From contig NC_087161.1 of assembly GCF_035594125.1 (NCBI RefSeq), forward strand, positions 1,404,001 to 1,468,000: a stretch of DNA of 64,000 nt, given 5' to 3'. Position 1 is the stretch's first letter. Each line of letters opens with the position of its first letter. The notes under the pieces were generated by a model. That model saw nothing but the letters and a program-made list of their open reading frames with translations, was not told the origin of the DNA and ran no database searches. Below are positions 1 to 11,377 of the stretch, piece after piece. Source of the stretch: Scylla paramamosain. Its lineage: Eukaryota; Arthropoda; Malacostraca; Decapoda; Portunidae. A program made the translations under genes and the position numbers.

Positions 1-1433
1 ATTTCAGTCGTGTGTTTTATCGTCCATGAATGCAAGTGAACTGATGGCTTCATTATAACTCCGTTGTTGCGGCGTGTTAAATCAATCACTTAGTAAATAA
101 AGTCACACCAAAACCTTCTAGCCGGTCAGTCTTACACGGGGAGTAATTCCAGGCACTTGCAGAGGGCATCCAGTCCTCACATTGAAGTTTTTGGCGGTTT
201 TTCCTGTCTGTCCATAGCATAAACCTTTTGCTTAGTATTGATTATGCCACTTGTTGCTTCATGTGAGTAACCATAAACCATTTGACTTAACATTAATAAA
301 ACCATATCCTCTAAAAAGCTATGTTATTCAGTCAATCATGTTGTTGTCAACTTTGTAAACTTCGAGAAAAAAACAATCTGAGGGTTAAAGGAGACACGCC
401 ACGTACTCCGCTACGTTCCCCGAGGATTTCCTGGCCTGGGTGTATCTGAGGGCCAGGCGTGTCCTCAAGGCGTGCCAAAGTCATATTACTTTGCACGATA
501 ATCTTTGGTCATAATCAGCTTCCGGTCGCCGCTCCGTCAGCCGCAGTGGGCTTTCTCCCCTCCCCGCCGCCGCCACCCGCCGCTGTGGACAAAGAAAGCC
601 CAACACAGCATGGCGGGGCTTCTACCTACATGCTACTGGTTTTGTTTTTTATTTTGAATAATGTTTTCGTACACTTTTTGAACATGACTGTAAATATATA
701 TTTTTCCCTTGTTTTCTCTGAAGCTGGTTTTGGCTTTGCTGCAGCTTCACTCTGCCCTTTTTGAGCGTGTTCAAACTGAACTTTTGTGTAGTTTTAGACA
801 GCTTTTGATTTGATGCTCGGTTTTCTAGATTTTTTTAATCTTAGGTGCCTTAAAAGATATAAACTTTGTCATTTAAATACTACCATAATTAATTTACATG
901 ATTATTTATTGCTTAAAGTAAAATGTTCTTTGTAAATACCTTTGTAACTTCATTAAAGTAGGGAATGCAAGAGTTAGATAAAATAGCCACCAATTTTTTG
1001 ATCATGCATACGGAATTATTTGAATTGATGAAGAACCAGGAGCCTTGGTAAGCAGCTGCTCGCTGACACACGAGGCAAGACGAGGTGTTGCCATCCCAGC
1101 GTCACACCCATATCTCTCCTCAATCAGTATCTTACCTGAACAGAGAAGTTAATTAATGGCCAATTTTATCACGTGTCCACGGGAGGTCCTGGCGGCGAGC
1201 ACGTCATGTCCAGTGTGTGAGCGTTGCTATTCAGGAAATATTTAATGCACGGAGTGTTTTTTGCAAGACAGATTTGGTGGACAGAATTATCCGGAAAACT
1301 TTTTCTTTTTCTGAGTTTTGAACACAAAGTAATTGTGCCTCACATGCACCAAACACTCTGTGACACACTTTCCTGGAAGCCTTTGTTCATTGACCTTGAG
1401 ACCCCAAAGTGACGCCGTGATCTCCATCCCCAG
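1..1433. other. Region upstream of first recognised DNAI1 exon
   Basis: No exon can be placed here with confidence. Bases about 390-510 hold a short open frame on the + strand (ending in a TAA near 508) that reads like coding sequence but has no good acceptor in front of it. Bases 540-600 are GC-rich with a CCG-type run. The 640-960 stretch is AT-rich and resembles 3' UTR or intron. The missing N-terminal exon(s) of the dynein gene should lie here or to the left of the window. Confidence 0.4.
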
Positions 1434-1671
1434 CAGCAGGGAACCAGAGAGCCAGAGGTCATCATCCGCCTCAGCTCCAACAGCGCACGGCTCCACAACC
1501 AGGTTCGGTACGACCTCACTTGCGGGGCGTACCGGCGGGTGCTGGCCAGCGAGGATGACCTGACTCTTGATCTTCTGACCCTTCCCTCGAGGGTGATTCA
1601 TCGTGACCTGCATGATCAAATACAACGAAAGCAGCAGCAGGAGGAACAACAAAATAAACAGTCATCAAAAG
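1434..1671 (+). CDS. DNAI1: DNAI1 exon A (most 5' recognised)
   Basis: The open frame reads from REPEVII through NQVRYDL to a Gln-rich end. The acceptor is a ccatccccag; the donor is AAAAG|gttgga, which is weak. The phase 1 end completes a Glu codon with exon B, and this fit is the main support. The NQVRY segment may correspond to the conserved N-I-V-R-Y region of DNAI1. The start could also be 1437, since CAG triplets repeat there. Confidence 0.6.
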
Positions 1672-4600
1672 GTTGGACAAAAACATTTCACACTTAGCTG
1701 TCTCAAACATGCTACTTTCAACTTACTGAAAAGTTTTGTGCAGGTATCAGTGGCAGTATGATTCCTTGTAGGCTTAGGTGTTCGTGATAATCCGTTAACA
1801 TCAAAGAAAGTGTAACAGAATTGGCTAATATAGATGCTGGTTTTGTGTAGTGGAGAGTTGAGACTAATAACCCGCTTGGTCCTCGTGACACTTCCCCTAA
1901 TAGAAGGTGGGGACGAGGCGCGGCGGCTTATGGAGGAAGTGTACCGGGACATGGTGAATCCCGATGACTTGGCAAAACTCGACTCGCAGCCCAACCCTTT
2001 CAACTTCTCGGAGAGAGTCTCCCAAACTAACAGATTCTCTAAAAGGGTGAGTTACAAGCCTTGGAGTGTGTGTTTGGAGTACCGTGTTGTTGCCATTGTT
2101 GTAGTATCGGTCTCTTCGTCATGTTTACGATGGTTGAGTTAAATAAAGTTTTATCTCTCGAAATTTCTTATCCGATTTTTCTTTTTTTTTTTCTTTTTCA
2201 ATAAGTAGTATTTTTAATCGAACACAATGCATGCCTGTCAAACAGCAAAATAAAGAAAAAAATATGTGATGCATTTTATATTTTATAGTAATTATATATT
2301 ATACGAAGAAAAGTGGCGTCCCATTGTTGTATTAAGCATCATGTGAAGAAGACAAGTCCTGGTGCATAACGCGACATTTGCTGCCTCTTCCCAGAACCTG
2401 TCGATGCAGACGGAGGCTCCACCGAGTACCACTTTCGGCCTCACCGTGAGTCCCGCTGTGATCCACGACGCTTACCTAGAAAGCTACGAGATTCAACTGG
2501 AGGAGGAGATGGAGAGAGAGCTGGAGGAGAGGGAAAGAGATCGAGGAAACAAAGGAAGTGGGGTAAGTGAATGGAATAAAAGAAGTTGATGTCATAATGA
2601 ACACACGCTTTACAGAATCTTTGCATCGATATAAGCAAGTAACTATACATCTCAAGTCTCTTTGTCTTGTCAGTGTTTCACAAAACTTTCTTCAGCTCAA
2701 CAGCAATTGATTTCCGGTTCTGATTGGTTTTAGATACTTATGGCGTTTCGACTGCCTTAGTTTTTTTTTTTTTTTTTCAGAGGGTGAAAAAAGTATATCA
2801 TCCAGTAATATCTCGGTGTGTACGATTAATTTGCAGTTCTGATTAGTTATGGATACTTATGGTATGTTAAGCCTTATTTTTCCAGAGAATAAATAGAATA
2901 TGTAATCCAGTAACATCTCTAAATGTTTGCATCATAATGGTAAACGAAATAGCCTCTGTTAACAAGAATAAAGAGATCTTGGGATACGTAAACAAGAGAT
3001 GGGGAGAAAAAGAAAAATATACAACACGTTACATGATTCGCTGAGAAAACCTGCCTTCATGAATTTCATGATCAACTACCTAACTCTGACTTCCGAGCAG
3101 ACGCCGCCTCCTGGAACCCTGGACCCTCTAGAATTAGCGGGCAGCACTGGGCAACGGCACGGGCAAGAAACAGTCGGCTTGGCGGGGCTGTCCCAAGCAG
3201 CAAAGGTGGTGGAGAGGATGGTCAACCAGAACACTTACGATGACATCACTCAAGGTAAGGCTTGGAGAGCGTGGTATCAGAAAAAAAATAAATAAAATAT
3301 TGTCGGTTTGAAAATTGCAGGTGCCGTGATGGAAGCGAGTGCGTGAATGTTGTACGAATTAACTGTATGTGGTATGGGATGCGGATTAAAAGTAAGAGAT
3401 GGTAGAGCTTAATATCATGCGTTGGTGTGTGTTGGTGTTATAAACAGTAAATTGTGACAAGTTTGATGTATTGGTGCGGTGTTAATGATGAGTGGAGAAA
3501 ACAGTAATAATAATGGAGAAATTTGACGGACTGGTGTGGTGTTTATGGTGAGTGGTGAAAACTAATAAGGAGGTGGTGAAGTTTGACACACAGATGTTGT
3601 TAATAATGAGTGAGGACTGCGGCAGGAAGGTGGTGTAGTCTGACAACGGTGGAGGTGAGGTGGCGTTGTGAGCAGCGTGCGTTGCCGACTTGCCGTGCCG
3701 TGCTGTAGTGTTTAAGAAGAAGCGCACGTGCAGCAGCAATTGTTGTCTCGTGTTATCGTGTGGCGTATTGCTCCGTGGCGTGATACCGTGTTCAAGTTAC
3801 ACAGTTTTTGCCCTTCTGTTCTATCATTGCTGTCTTTATTGCAGCTTATTGTTGCTGCTGTTATTGCTGTCTTCATTTTCTTTACTTCCTTCTTTTTCCA
3901 GGGATTTCCGTGCTGCTTATCCACGCTAGGCAGTGCTGGCCCTACTGTTTTATTGCTACTGCTTTTTATTGCCTCTTCCTTTATTGTTATTGCTGTGGCC
4001 ACTGTCTTTACTTGACCTCAGTCTTGGAATCCGAGCGGCACACAGGCGAAGCGAAGGAATCGTGGCAGTTACACGGCTGAGAACACAAGGCTTCATGCGG
4101 TGTATGTGTTAGCAGCAGTTCACTTCCACGAGTGCAAATTGAAGTTCAAAACGACAGTTGTCTCTTTGAATGCTCACAATCTTTGGACACTGTGTGCGTG
4201 TGTGTTTGCGCGCGCTCCCTTATTAATGGCTATTGCTACTCTTACTACCACTACGACAGTGTGTGTGTGTGTGTGTGTGTGTTTTATCATGTGCGTGCGC
4301 GCGTGCGGCAAGAAAAGCGCAATAACCATCGTAAATTATCAACCCAAGACTGGAAATTACAGACACCACAATGCGCATCCCTGACACCATCGTAAGTTAT
4401 GTGTGTGTGTGTGTGTGTGTGTGGCGCGGCGACTGTTGATCTTTGTGGTGGTTCTCAAGGCGGCGGTGCGTGGCTGGCGACAGACACAACATTAAGGCGT
4501 GGCCATCAATAACAATTCCTGCCAGTCATTCTGCACCACGCTGTTCCTTCCCATTTCTTTCCCAATTATAGTAATAGCGAAAAGGGAAGGACGGGGAGGA

Positions 4601-5874
4601 GGAAGAGATGTCCAAAAAATACTCAAGACATGAAGTCTAATTATTGCTGCAGTGTGTTTTGTTTTCTGAATATTTATATCACCGTTGTTTTCCAGACCTT
4701 GAATCAGATTGTTATGCTCCTGACTTAGTATATTGAGTGTGTGCAGCACGTATTATACATGTAGTTTATTGCGTAATGTTAGTTGGATAGTATTTATATG
4801 TATTCATTCTAGATTTCCGCTACTGGGAGGATGGGAGTGACGAGTTTCGGCCACTAGAAGGATCGCTGCTCCCTCTATGGAAGTTCACACATGATGGTTC
4901 CCGACAGCTCATTGTGACAGACGTATGCTGGAGTCCCATCTACAGTGACCTTTTCGCCGCAGCCTATGCCCCCTCCTCCGGTGAGTAGTAGGGCTTGAAA
5001 GTTGATGGTGGTGGAAAATGGCGAGTTGTTAGGCTATCAGAGTCTAAGTAGGAACTAAAAAAATGTACTGGATATAATCAAAGGTGACAGGTTGTTAGGT
5101 TATCGAGGATATGGAAGGAATTAAGAATTCATGGTTGTGGTGGGAAACAAAAGTGGCAGGTCGTGAGGCTATCAGAATTGGAGAATTAACTAAAAATTTA
5201 TGGACACGAGGAAAAGTGGCAAGTTGTAAGGCTATCAAGGATGGGGAAGGAACCAAACCTAATGGATAAAATGAGGAATAAAGGTAGCGAGTTGTGAGGC
5301 AGTCGTAGTTGTAGAAGCTGAAAAAATTATTATTATTGTGAGAAGTGGTGAGTTGTGAGGCTAACAAAGATGGGGAAGACATAACAATATACAGATTTAG
5401 GTGAGAAGTAAAATGTTAGTCGTCATTGTTACAAGATTGATTAAATCAATGTAAAACAGCAGAGGGAGAAAAATAAAAATAAAAATCCAGCAGGAGCAAA
5501 ACGCTGTTGAAGTGCTGGCATGTAGATTTTCATAGACCACTGTTCAAATACCGTCCTGTTGTTCGTGGATCGAGAAGACTCGCGTGTTCTTCATTCCGGG
5601 AGGCTTCCCATAACCCTGCAATGAACAGCTCGTGTCACAGCCAACCCTTCACTAATCAGAGTTAAAACAGTTTGACATAGCGAATTGAATATTTCACACT
5701 ACTATCATTTTAAACCCTGTAATAGACGAGGGATTGTGATCATTCATTTGGCGATTTATGGAGATTTCGTGACTCGTGCCCATATTGATCTCATACGGCT
5801 GGTGTCGCAGTATTGTCTGCAAACATTCATCCAGAAAAAAAAAAAACACCAACAACAACAACAACAACAACAAC

Positions 5875-5928
<54 letters not shown>

Positions 5929-6007
5929 CGTATAACGACTGCACCAGCAACATTACACATCAGCGAAGACTCGATCTAATGCCGTAGCCTGACGCGTGCT
6001 ACTACTA

Positions 6008-6089
<82 letters not shown>

Positions 6090-6684
6090 AACTGCAACAA
6101 AGAATAAGGAAAGAAACGCCCACACTGTAGTAGTTGAACATGTCCGGGTGATTAATGATGTCAAGCAAATCTTGACGTTCTGTTTTGGTTACAATAATCC
6201 ATCAGCCATCAGCGCACTTTGATACACTTGAAATACCTTATAGGTCTTCTTTTTTTTATTTTTTTTGTTTTTGTTTTAATGTGTGTAATTTAATTAAATA
6301 CATCCTAGCTTGCTTTATAGTATCTTCAAGGCCCTGCCTTCATACGATGCCTCCCTGCAGCCTATTTGCGATGCACTGAGTGGACCAAATGTCACCAGCG
6401 AGTAATCGTATATAATTACTTCTAATGCTTTAAACACATCTCTTTACTTTTAAACAAGAAAATTACACCACAACAGAGAAAATTTTACCTCTGTTTCTTT
6501 CACTCAGTGTTTGAGAAGAAAGACCTAAGGTTATGTCTGTAAACAAACCGGTCATGCAATTTGTTATCTTCGCTAGTTTCGCTCGCCATAAAAAATAAAT
6601 AAATAAAATAAATAAATAAATAAATAAATAAAATAAATAAAAAATAAATGTTGCTTAAATATTTCAAACATTGATAATAATAGT

Positions 6685-6751
<67 letters not shown>

Positions 6752-8972
6752 GATGAGGGTGGGGGCGGGCCAGTGGGTGGAGGAATGCTTTGTCTCTACA
6801 CGCTCAAAAATCCCTCCACGCCGGAGCGAGTGTTCCGGGCACCGTGCGGCGTCACATGCGTGTCCTTCCATCCCCAGGTGAGTGTACAAGGTCGTGTGAT
6901 CAGTGGTACAGTACCAGGGTGTGCTAGAGACGCTCTGGCCGTGTTGTTGTGATCAGGACGTTTGCCTTGTAATCCGTGGTAACGGGTTCGTGTCGGGGTG
7001 AAGGCAGATCGCGCACGGCTAATTGAGCTGCTGTCTGCCTTGGAAGTCAATCGATACAATCAAGGCACGCGTGGGGAAGCCTGGAGAGGGTCAATTGTGT
7101 GTGGCAGTCAGATTCTTGGAGAGAGGAATGAAAAGAGTGATAGCAACACGCGCTCCGAACTGTTTTTGCATATGCCTGTTTGATCCATTCACTAGTTTAT
7201 TGTTTTATTTACACCAAGATTTGATAAATGGCATTACGTTATGTACGGCAAAGTAAAACAATTCCTCAAGATTTCAGTAGCATTCAGCTCCGTTTCAAAT
7301 GTTTTTGTCTGTGATGAGTTTCAACATCTGCACTTAAGGAGTAGATGTTACTTTGTAATACAAAGGTGTTACTACTCTCTGGTGGATAATGATTTGTGTA
7401 GTACACTAAGCAAATGTTACTGTACGTAACCTGCATGAAAATAAATTTCTTACAACTACAAAATACAAAAGAAAAATCGGAATAAGTTTTCTCTTCGCAG
7501 TACGGGAGTGTGTTGGCGGCAGGCTGGGCCGACGGCACGGTGGTAGTGTACGAGGCCAGGCCGCCCGGACAGCCCGGTGTGCTGGCTTCGTGCACGGGCA
7601 GCGGCAAGCACTTGTTGCCTGTATCGCAGGTAAGCTCACGTCACGCTTCTTTGCTGAACCTTGTCTGTGCCAGCTGATGCACATTCTCGTGACACGTGTA
7701 GTGATAGTGTTTCTCAGTTTCTTTTATACTACATGGTACAGCTGTTGTGTTCTTTGCATCTATAATACTTTTCATATTCCGTTTTATCGCATATCTTTTA
7801 TTCCTGAATCAATATGTTCGCGGATACGGCGTTTGTTGTATACATTCCGAAAAGTGTTTGTCCTGATTTTTATCTCCCTTCGTACCTCGTTTAGGTGCAG
7901 TGGGTGTCGACGGACCCTGGGGAGGACTTGTGCCTGTACTCGGTAGCTCAGGACGGAAGACTCACTCAGTGGCACGTGCACTCCTCGGTCCTTGTGCACA
8001 CCGACCTGTTGCAGTTCAAAACTGACCAGCCACAAACGCTCACATCTCAAGACCGGGTGATGCTAGAAGGTGTGTGTGTGTGTTTAGCTCCTTGTATTTT
8101 TCAAATCGTACATACGAGTATCACATACTCTTCTTACTACCATCTCATTTTCATCGTGACAGCTCTCCTGGTCCGTCCTCATTGCCTAATCTTTGTTTTC
8201 TTGGCTCTCCCACCGGTAGGCATTGGGACTTGTGTCGCCTTCCGCCCTGATGACGAAAAGGAGATGCTGGTGGGAGTGGACACTGGCGCTGTGTTCCAGT
8301 GCACAACAGTAGACACGATCCATGCCCTCACGCGCTACCCCGCCCACACCGGCCCCGTGAGGCAGGTGCTTTGGAACAGCTATCACAACCATGTGTTCGT
8401 GTCCTGCTCTGTTGACTGGACCGTTAAAGTGTGGATCCAGTACACACTGTGAGTGAATGCGTATGTGTTTGTACGATAACTTTTGTACGCACTGAAATAA
8501 TTGGATATTCCCGTGACCGCACTTCCTCCGCCCCCAGATCACCGCTCATTGTGCTGGATCTCGGGGGCGCAGTGTCAGGAGTGGCCTGGTCTCCCTTCAA
8601 CAGCAGCGTTGTCGTGGCCTTGTCAGATGAGGGTCGTGTGCATGTTTATGACCTGTTCCTGAGGCGTGCTCGACCCCTGTGTGTGCAGTCCCTCGTGCAG
8701 CGGAGACGAGCGTCAGCCACGTGCGTGTGCCCCAACCCGAGCCACCCTGTGCTGCTGGTGGGCGGAGAAAGGTGCGCTTTCCATTATAAACCAACGCTCA
8801 CGATGCACCAACAGACGTAGAAGACGCTCCATGACTCACGGCGTCACTGTCACAATTTTCGTTGTTTTTTTTATTGTTTATATATTTTATTTCATTTTAC
8901 ATAGAAATTGGATGTTTGTGGAGCAAGGAAGAGTAGCAGCGCGTGATGGAGGGCGGATGTAGAGCAGAAGTA

Positions 8973-9024
<52 letters not shown>

Positions 9025-9378
9025 CGCCTCCGGCTCCTCTTTTCCAGGGGGATGTCATCGTAGTATATAGATGTTTAGAGATTAATAATGTATTGCATAT
9101 TTTACTTTGTTTATCTATAAGAATGTATGAGACTTGTAGTTATCTTTTTGGGGGTTATACAATAATTATTTTGTTGGTGATGATAATAGTACTATTGTAG
9201 AGTAGTAATAGATGTAGCAGTAAAATATTTTCTTTTCCACAGAGGTAATCTGATCTGCTTCAAGCTGTCACCCAACCTCAGACGAGTCCATAAAGATAAC
9301 AAGACGACTGACGAACGAAATCCGCGCGAAATTGAAGTGTGTAAGATGGAGCGGTTGATAGCCACCAATAAGGGTTGA
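1434..9378 (+). CDS. DNAI1: Axonemal dynein intermediate chain 1 (outer arm, WD40), 11 exons, N-terminus missing
   Basis: This encodes a WD-repeat intermediate chain of the outer dynein arm. In the family, this subunit sits at the base of the arm, binds the heavy chains and IC2, and links them to the docking complex on doublet microtubules. Eleven exons join without frame conflict: 1434-1671, 1904-2046, 2395-2562, 3101-3254, 4813-4980, 6753-6877, 7501-7629, 7895-8069, 8220-8448, 8538-8771 and 9243-9378. They give about 633 residues against about 700 in vertebrate DNAI1. Recognised signatures in order: NFSERVSQT, MQTEAPP, SQAAKVVERMVNQNTYDDI, LLPLWKF, LYTLKNPSTPE, SCSVDWTVKVW, GVAWSPF and LKLSPNLR-like FKLSPNLRR. 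All introns are GT-AG. The start codon and about 60 N-terminal residues are not found. A poly(A) signal AATAAA lies near 10124. The assignment to DNAI1 rather than DNAI2 rests on these motifs, recalled from family knowledge rather than aligned. Confidence 0.9.
1904..2046 (+). CDS. DNAI1: DNAI1 exon B
   Basis: This exon has acceptor cccctaatag and donor AAAAGG|gtgagt. It encodes an acidic stretch followed by PNPFNFSERVSQT, the hallmark FNFSERASQT-type motif of DNAI1 N-terminal regions. It ends in phase 0. Confidence 0.88.
2395..2562 (+). CDS. DNAI1: DNAI1 exon C
   Basis: This exon has acceptor ctgcctcttcccag and donor GTGGG|gtaagt; 56 codons, phase 0. It encodes SMQTEAPPSTTF and an IHDAYLESYE stretch, then a strongly charged Glu/Arg helix that is probably coiled coil. 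This matches the CQTEPPP and IYDAYVEELE order in vertebrate DNAI1. Confidence 0.88.
3101..3254 (+). CDS. DNAI1: DNAI1 exon D
   Basis: This exon has acceptor ttccgagcag and donor CAAG|gtaagg; it ends in phase 1. It carries the highly diagnostic LSQAAKVVERMVNQN and TYDDITQ sequence that precedes the WD40 propeller in DNAI1. Confidence 0.93.
4813..4980 (+). CDS. DNAI1: DNAI1 exon E
   Basis: This exon has acceptor tattcattctag and donor TCCG|gtgagt; phase 1 at both ends. It encodes DFRYWEDGSDEFRP, GSLLPLWKF and VTDVCWSPIYSDLFAAAY, the entry to the WD40 propeller. Confidence 0.93.
5850..6090. repeat. Compound triplet microsatellite (AAC/AAT)n, (ACT)n, (GCT)n
   Basis: Three triplet arrays lie in the DNAI1 intron between exons E and F: AAC then AAT (5850-5926), ACT (about 5999-6048) and GCT (6048-6090). 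Every apparent reading frame here is a homopeptide artefact. Confidence 0.97.
6588..6650. repeat. (AAAT)n microsatellite
   Basis: An imperfect AAAT/AAATAAAT tract lies just upstream of the CT array in the same DNAI1 intron. Confidence 0.9.
6689..6750. repeat. (CT)n microsatellite abutting DNAI1 exon F acceptor
   Basis: About 31 uninterrupted CT units end directly at the AG of the splice acceptor of exon F (AG at 6751-6752), so the array supplies the polypyrimidine tract. Confidence 0.95.
6753..6877 (+). CDS. DNAI1: DNAI1 exon F
   Basis: The acceptor AG directly follows a (CT)n microsatellite; the donor is CCCAG|gtgagt. The exon runs from phase 1 to phase 0. It encodes a Gly-rich lead, then GMLCLYTLKNPSTPERVF and a VTCVSFHPQ blade strand. 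The microsatellite replaces an ordinary polypyrimidine tract. Confidence 0.92.
7501..7629 (+). CDS. DNAI1: DNAI1 exon G
   Basis: This exon has acceptor ttttctcttcgcag and donor CGCAG|gtaagc; 43 codons in phase 0. It encodes LAAGWADGTVVVYEARPP and a SGKHLLPV segment, aligned in order with the VGHYDGNVAIYNL and SGKHSDPV regions of the family. Confidence 0.92.
7895..8069 (+). CDS. DNAI1: DNAI1 exon H
   Basis: This exon has acceptor gtacctcgtttag and donor GAAG|gtgtgt; it ends in phase 1. It encodes VQWVSTDPGEDLCLYSVAQD, then GRLTQWHVHSSVLVHTDLL, a WD40 blade typical of the IC family. The donor opens into a short GT-rich run. Confidence 0.9.
8220..8448 (+). CDS. DNAI1: DNAI1 exon I
   Basis: This exon has acceptor cccaccggtag and donor CACT|gtgagt; it runs from phase 1 to phase 2. 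It encodes EMLVGVDTGAVFQC, then the near-invariant VFVSCSVDWTVKVW. The usual W-D dipeptide at the end of this blade reads W-I here. Confidence 0.93.
8538..8771 (+). CDS. DNAI1: DNAI1 exon J
   Basis: This exon has acceptor tccgcccccag and donor GAAAG|gtgcgc; phase 2 at both ends. It encodes LIVLDLGGAVSGVAWSPF, GRVHVYDLFLRRARPLCVQ and HPVLLVGGE, the last propeller blades. Confidence 0.92.
8976..9021. repeat. (GT)n microsatellite
   Basis: A pure GT array lies in the last DNAI1 intron. Shorter GT runs occur at 4259-4281 and 4400-4423. Confidence 0.95.
9243..9378 (+). CDS. DNAI1: DNAI1 exon K (terminal)
   Basis: This exon has acceptor ttttcttttccacag and reads from phase 2 to a TGA stop at 9376-9378. 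It encodes GNLICFKLSPNLRRVHKD and a short basic tail, matching the ISLKLSPNLRK C-terminus of DNAI1 proteins. Confidence 0.93.
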
Positions 9379-11289
9379 CACCTTGGTAACCCAGACTTGA
9401 CCTGATCCTCATCCTCGCCTCGATCACTTGTCTGCCTTGTGACGAAAAATGTTATCGATCATTAGTGATTGCCTCCTACACCGGCAACACCAAGAAGTTT
9501 CATAACTGAAGGAAAGAGAATCTGAAACTGCGATATTACTCATGGCAATACTAATTCCTCGCTACAGATGTGCATTTCTTACTACGCTAAGCCTCTCATC
9601 TACCTGTCATAGAACGTGAGGCACAGCTGACAAGACATCGACCAGGCAGCTTGACCATTGACCATCTGGAAAGTACATGGACAGTGCTGCGTGGTTACTG
9701 GTTATTGGTATTGATTCTCCTGAATACTGCCACATATCAGAAGTTCTCACACTAGGGGTATGAATCTTTGTATCGGAGCTTTGCTTCCATTTCCACCATT
9801 TACAAAGTTTCATGTATCATTCTCGAGGGTGTGAAAGACATTGTACAACGAACGTTCAATTAAGCCGTTAACGCTTGAATGCCCCCTCCCCAAACACTTT
9901 TTTTTTTTTTTACTGTGAAATATTTTAAGTAATTAACAGGAATGATAACCTGTTTTACTGATATCAGAAATAATTAATCCAAATAGAACGACTACGTGCC
10001 TTTTCTCACCATAACCACACCTACCTAGAGTGAACAGCACACCTTACTCTGCTGGTCTCCAAGTGATCCAGTTACATTTTGGCAATATAACTGTAAAATT
10101 CCTTTTGTAATATGTTTCCCTCGGAAATAAAAACATATATTCGTACTCTTAGACTGTCTAGTAATACAATACCGTAGACTTTTCACTGTGATGAATTATA
10201 GTTTAGACATGCTGTGTTACCCTGGCGGAAGGAAACACCAATAGCTTGCTTCTCATGTGGAACATCTCGACACAAAGGCAGAGTTGTAGTTATCACTGTT
10301 GCAACGCTGCTCATGAGAACTATTTACATTTCAGTCTGTTTCCAAACACATCAGTATAACAACCAAATACTCAGATAGTCAAGTAAACAATTTCGAAGGA
10401 ACAAACATTCTTACGAGTTTCTGAATAGGTGCTACAGTTTTTTTTTTTTATCCGACAAGGTTCTTCAGGCAAATAGTTGTTTTAATATAGAAGAAAGGTG
10501 CTGCAACCTGGATGTAAAACAGGACATTTCTCACACACTTCCCATCTTTGTCTTTAAGATCAGTAACTTCGCTCAGTGAAAACCTTGGAAATCTGCACGG
10601 GAAGCAAACCTCAGTCTATCAAGTAATAGGTAAGAACCAAGGAAGTTGGAGCTAGTCTCGAGCTTCCCTAGAAAGGATATCCAGAGCCTTCGCGGACACT
10701 GTGTTTATGTGTGTGTGTTCAGATCAATAATCTTTGAAGTATATTCGAAACAGTGAAACGGACACTTTTAACACTGGCGATACATCGTTTGGTCATTCAA
10801 ACCCGTAAGTATGTTTAGTGACACCAGTGTGGACGGAACAGTGTGGGGACTCGCTTTATCAGGAAATACTGTTAATGAGAAAATAAGAACGGTACACATT
10901 GGCTGGGAATGGGCAAGGGAACTCTCGTGAGACCAGACTAATTTGGTTGTTGGATTTGGGTCAGGGTGTGGGTACAGCGTTACCTCTTTTCCTAAAACTA
11001 CACCATGTAACTTTAGTGATACATCTTAAAGGCGGTACAAATAAGATGGAGAAATAATAAATATAATTATCAGGTAAATATTATAATATCGCACAAAAAT
11101 CAAAGTCGTTATACATATGCATCTATACATCAATAAAGAAACGTGGCATAAATAGTGTATTGTGTTGTTAAGAAAATGTTATTTTCATTAACTTTTATAG
11201 CTATTTTAAGGTGGGCAACTATGTTAAGTATAATTATATTTAGAAGGTAATCTGAAGGAATACAAGTGGGAAATGTGTTATATACTTAA

Positions 11290-11291
<2 letters not shown>
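9379..11291. other. DNAI1 3' UTR and intergenic DNA
   Basis: The 3' UTR probably runs from 9379 to shortly after AATAAA near 10124; a second AATAAA lies near 11132. The remainder is AT-rich and non-coding. No gene or recognisable mobile element was seen. Confidence 0.55.

Positions 11292-11375
<84 letters not shown>
11292..11375. repeat. (TA)n microsatellite
   Basis: An uninterrupted TA array of about 84 bp lies exactly at the broken edge of the sHSP pseudogene. Confidence 0.97.

Positions 11376-11377
<2 letters not shown>

Noticed and set aside
5694..6168. Long frames coding runs of Leu, Asn, Ser, Val or Tyr
   Set aside because: All are translations of the AAC/AAT/ACT/GCT arrays in a DNAI1 intron, on both strands and in several frames at once.
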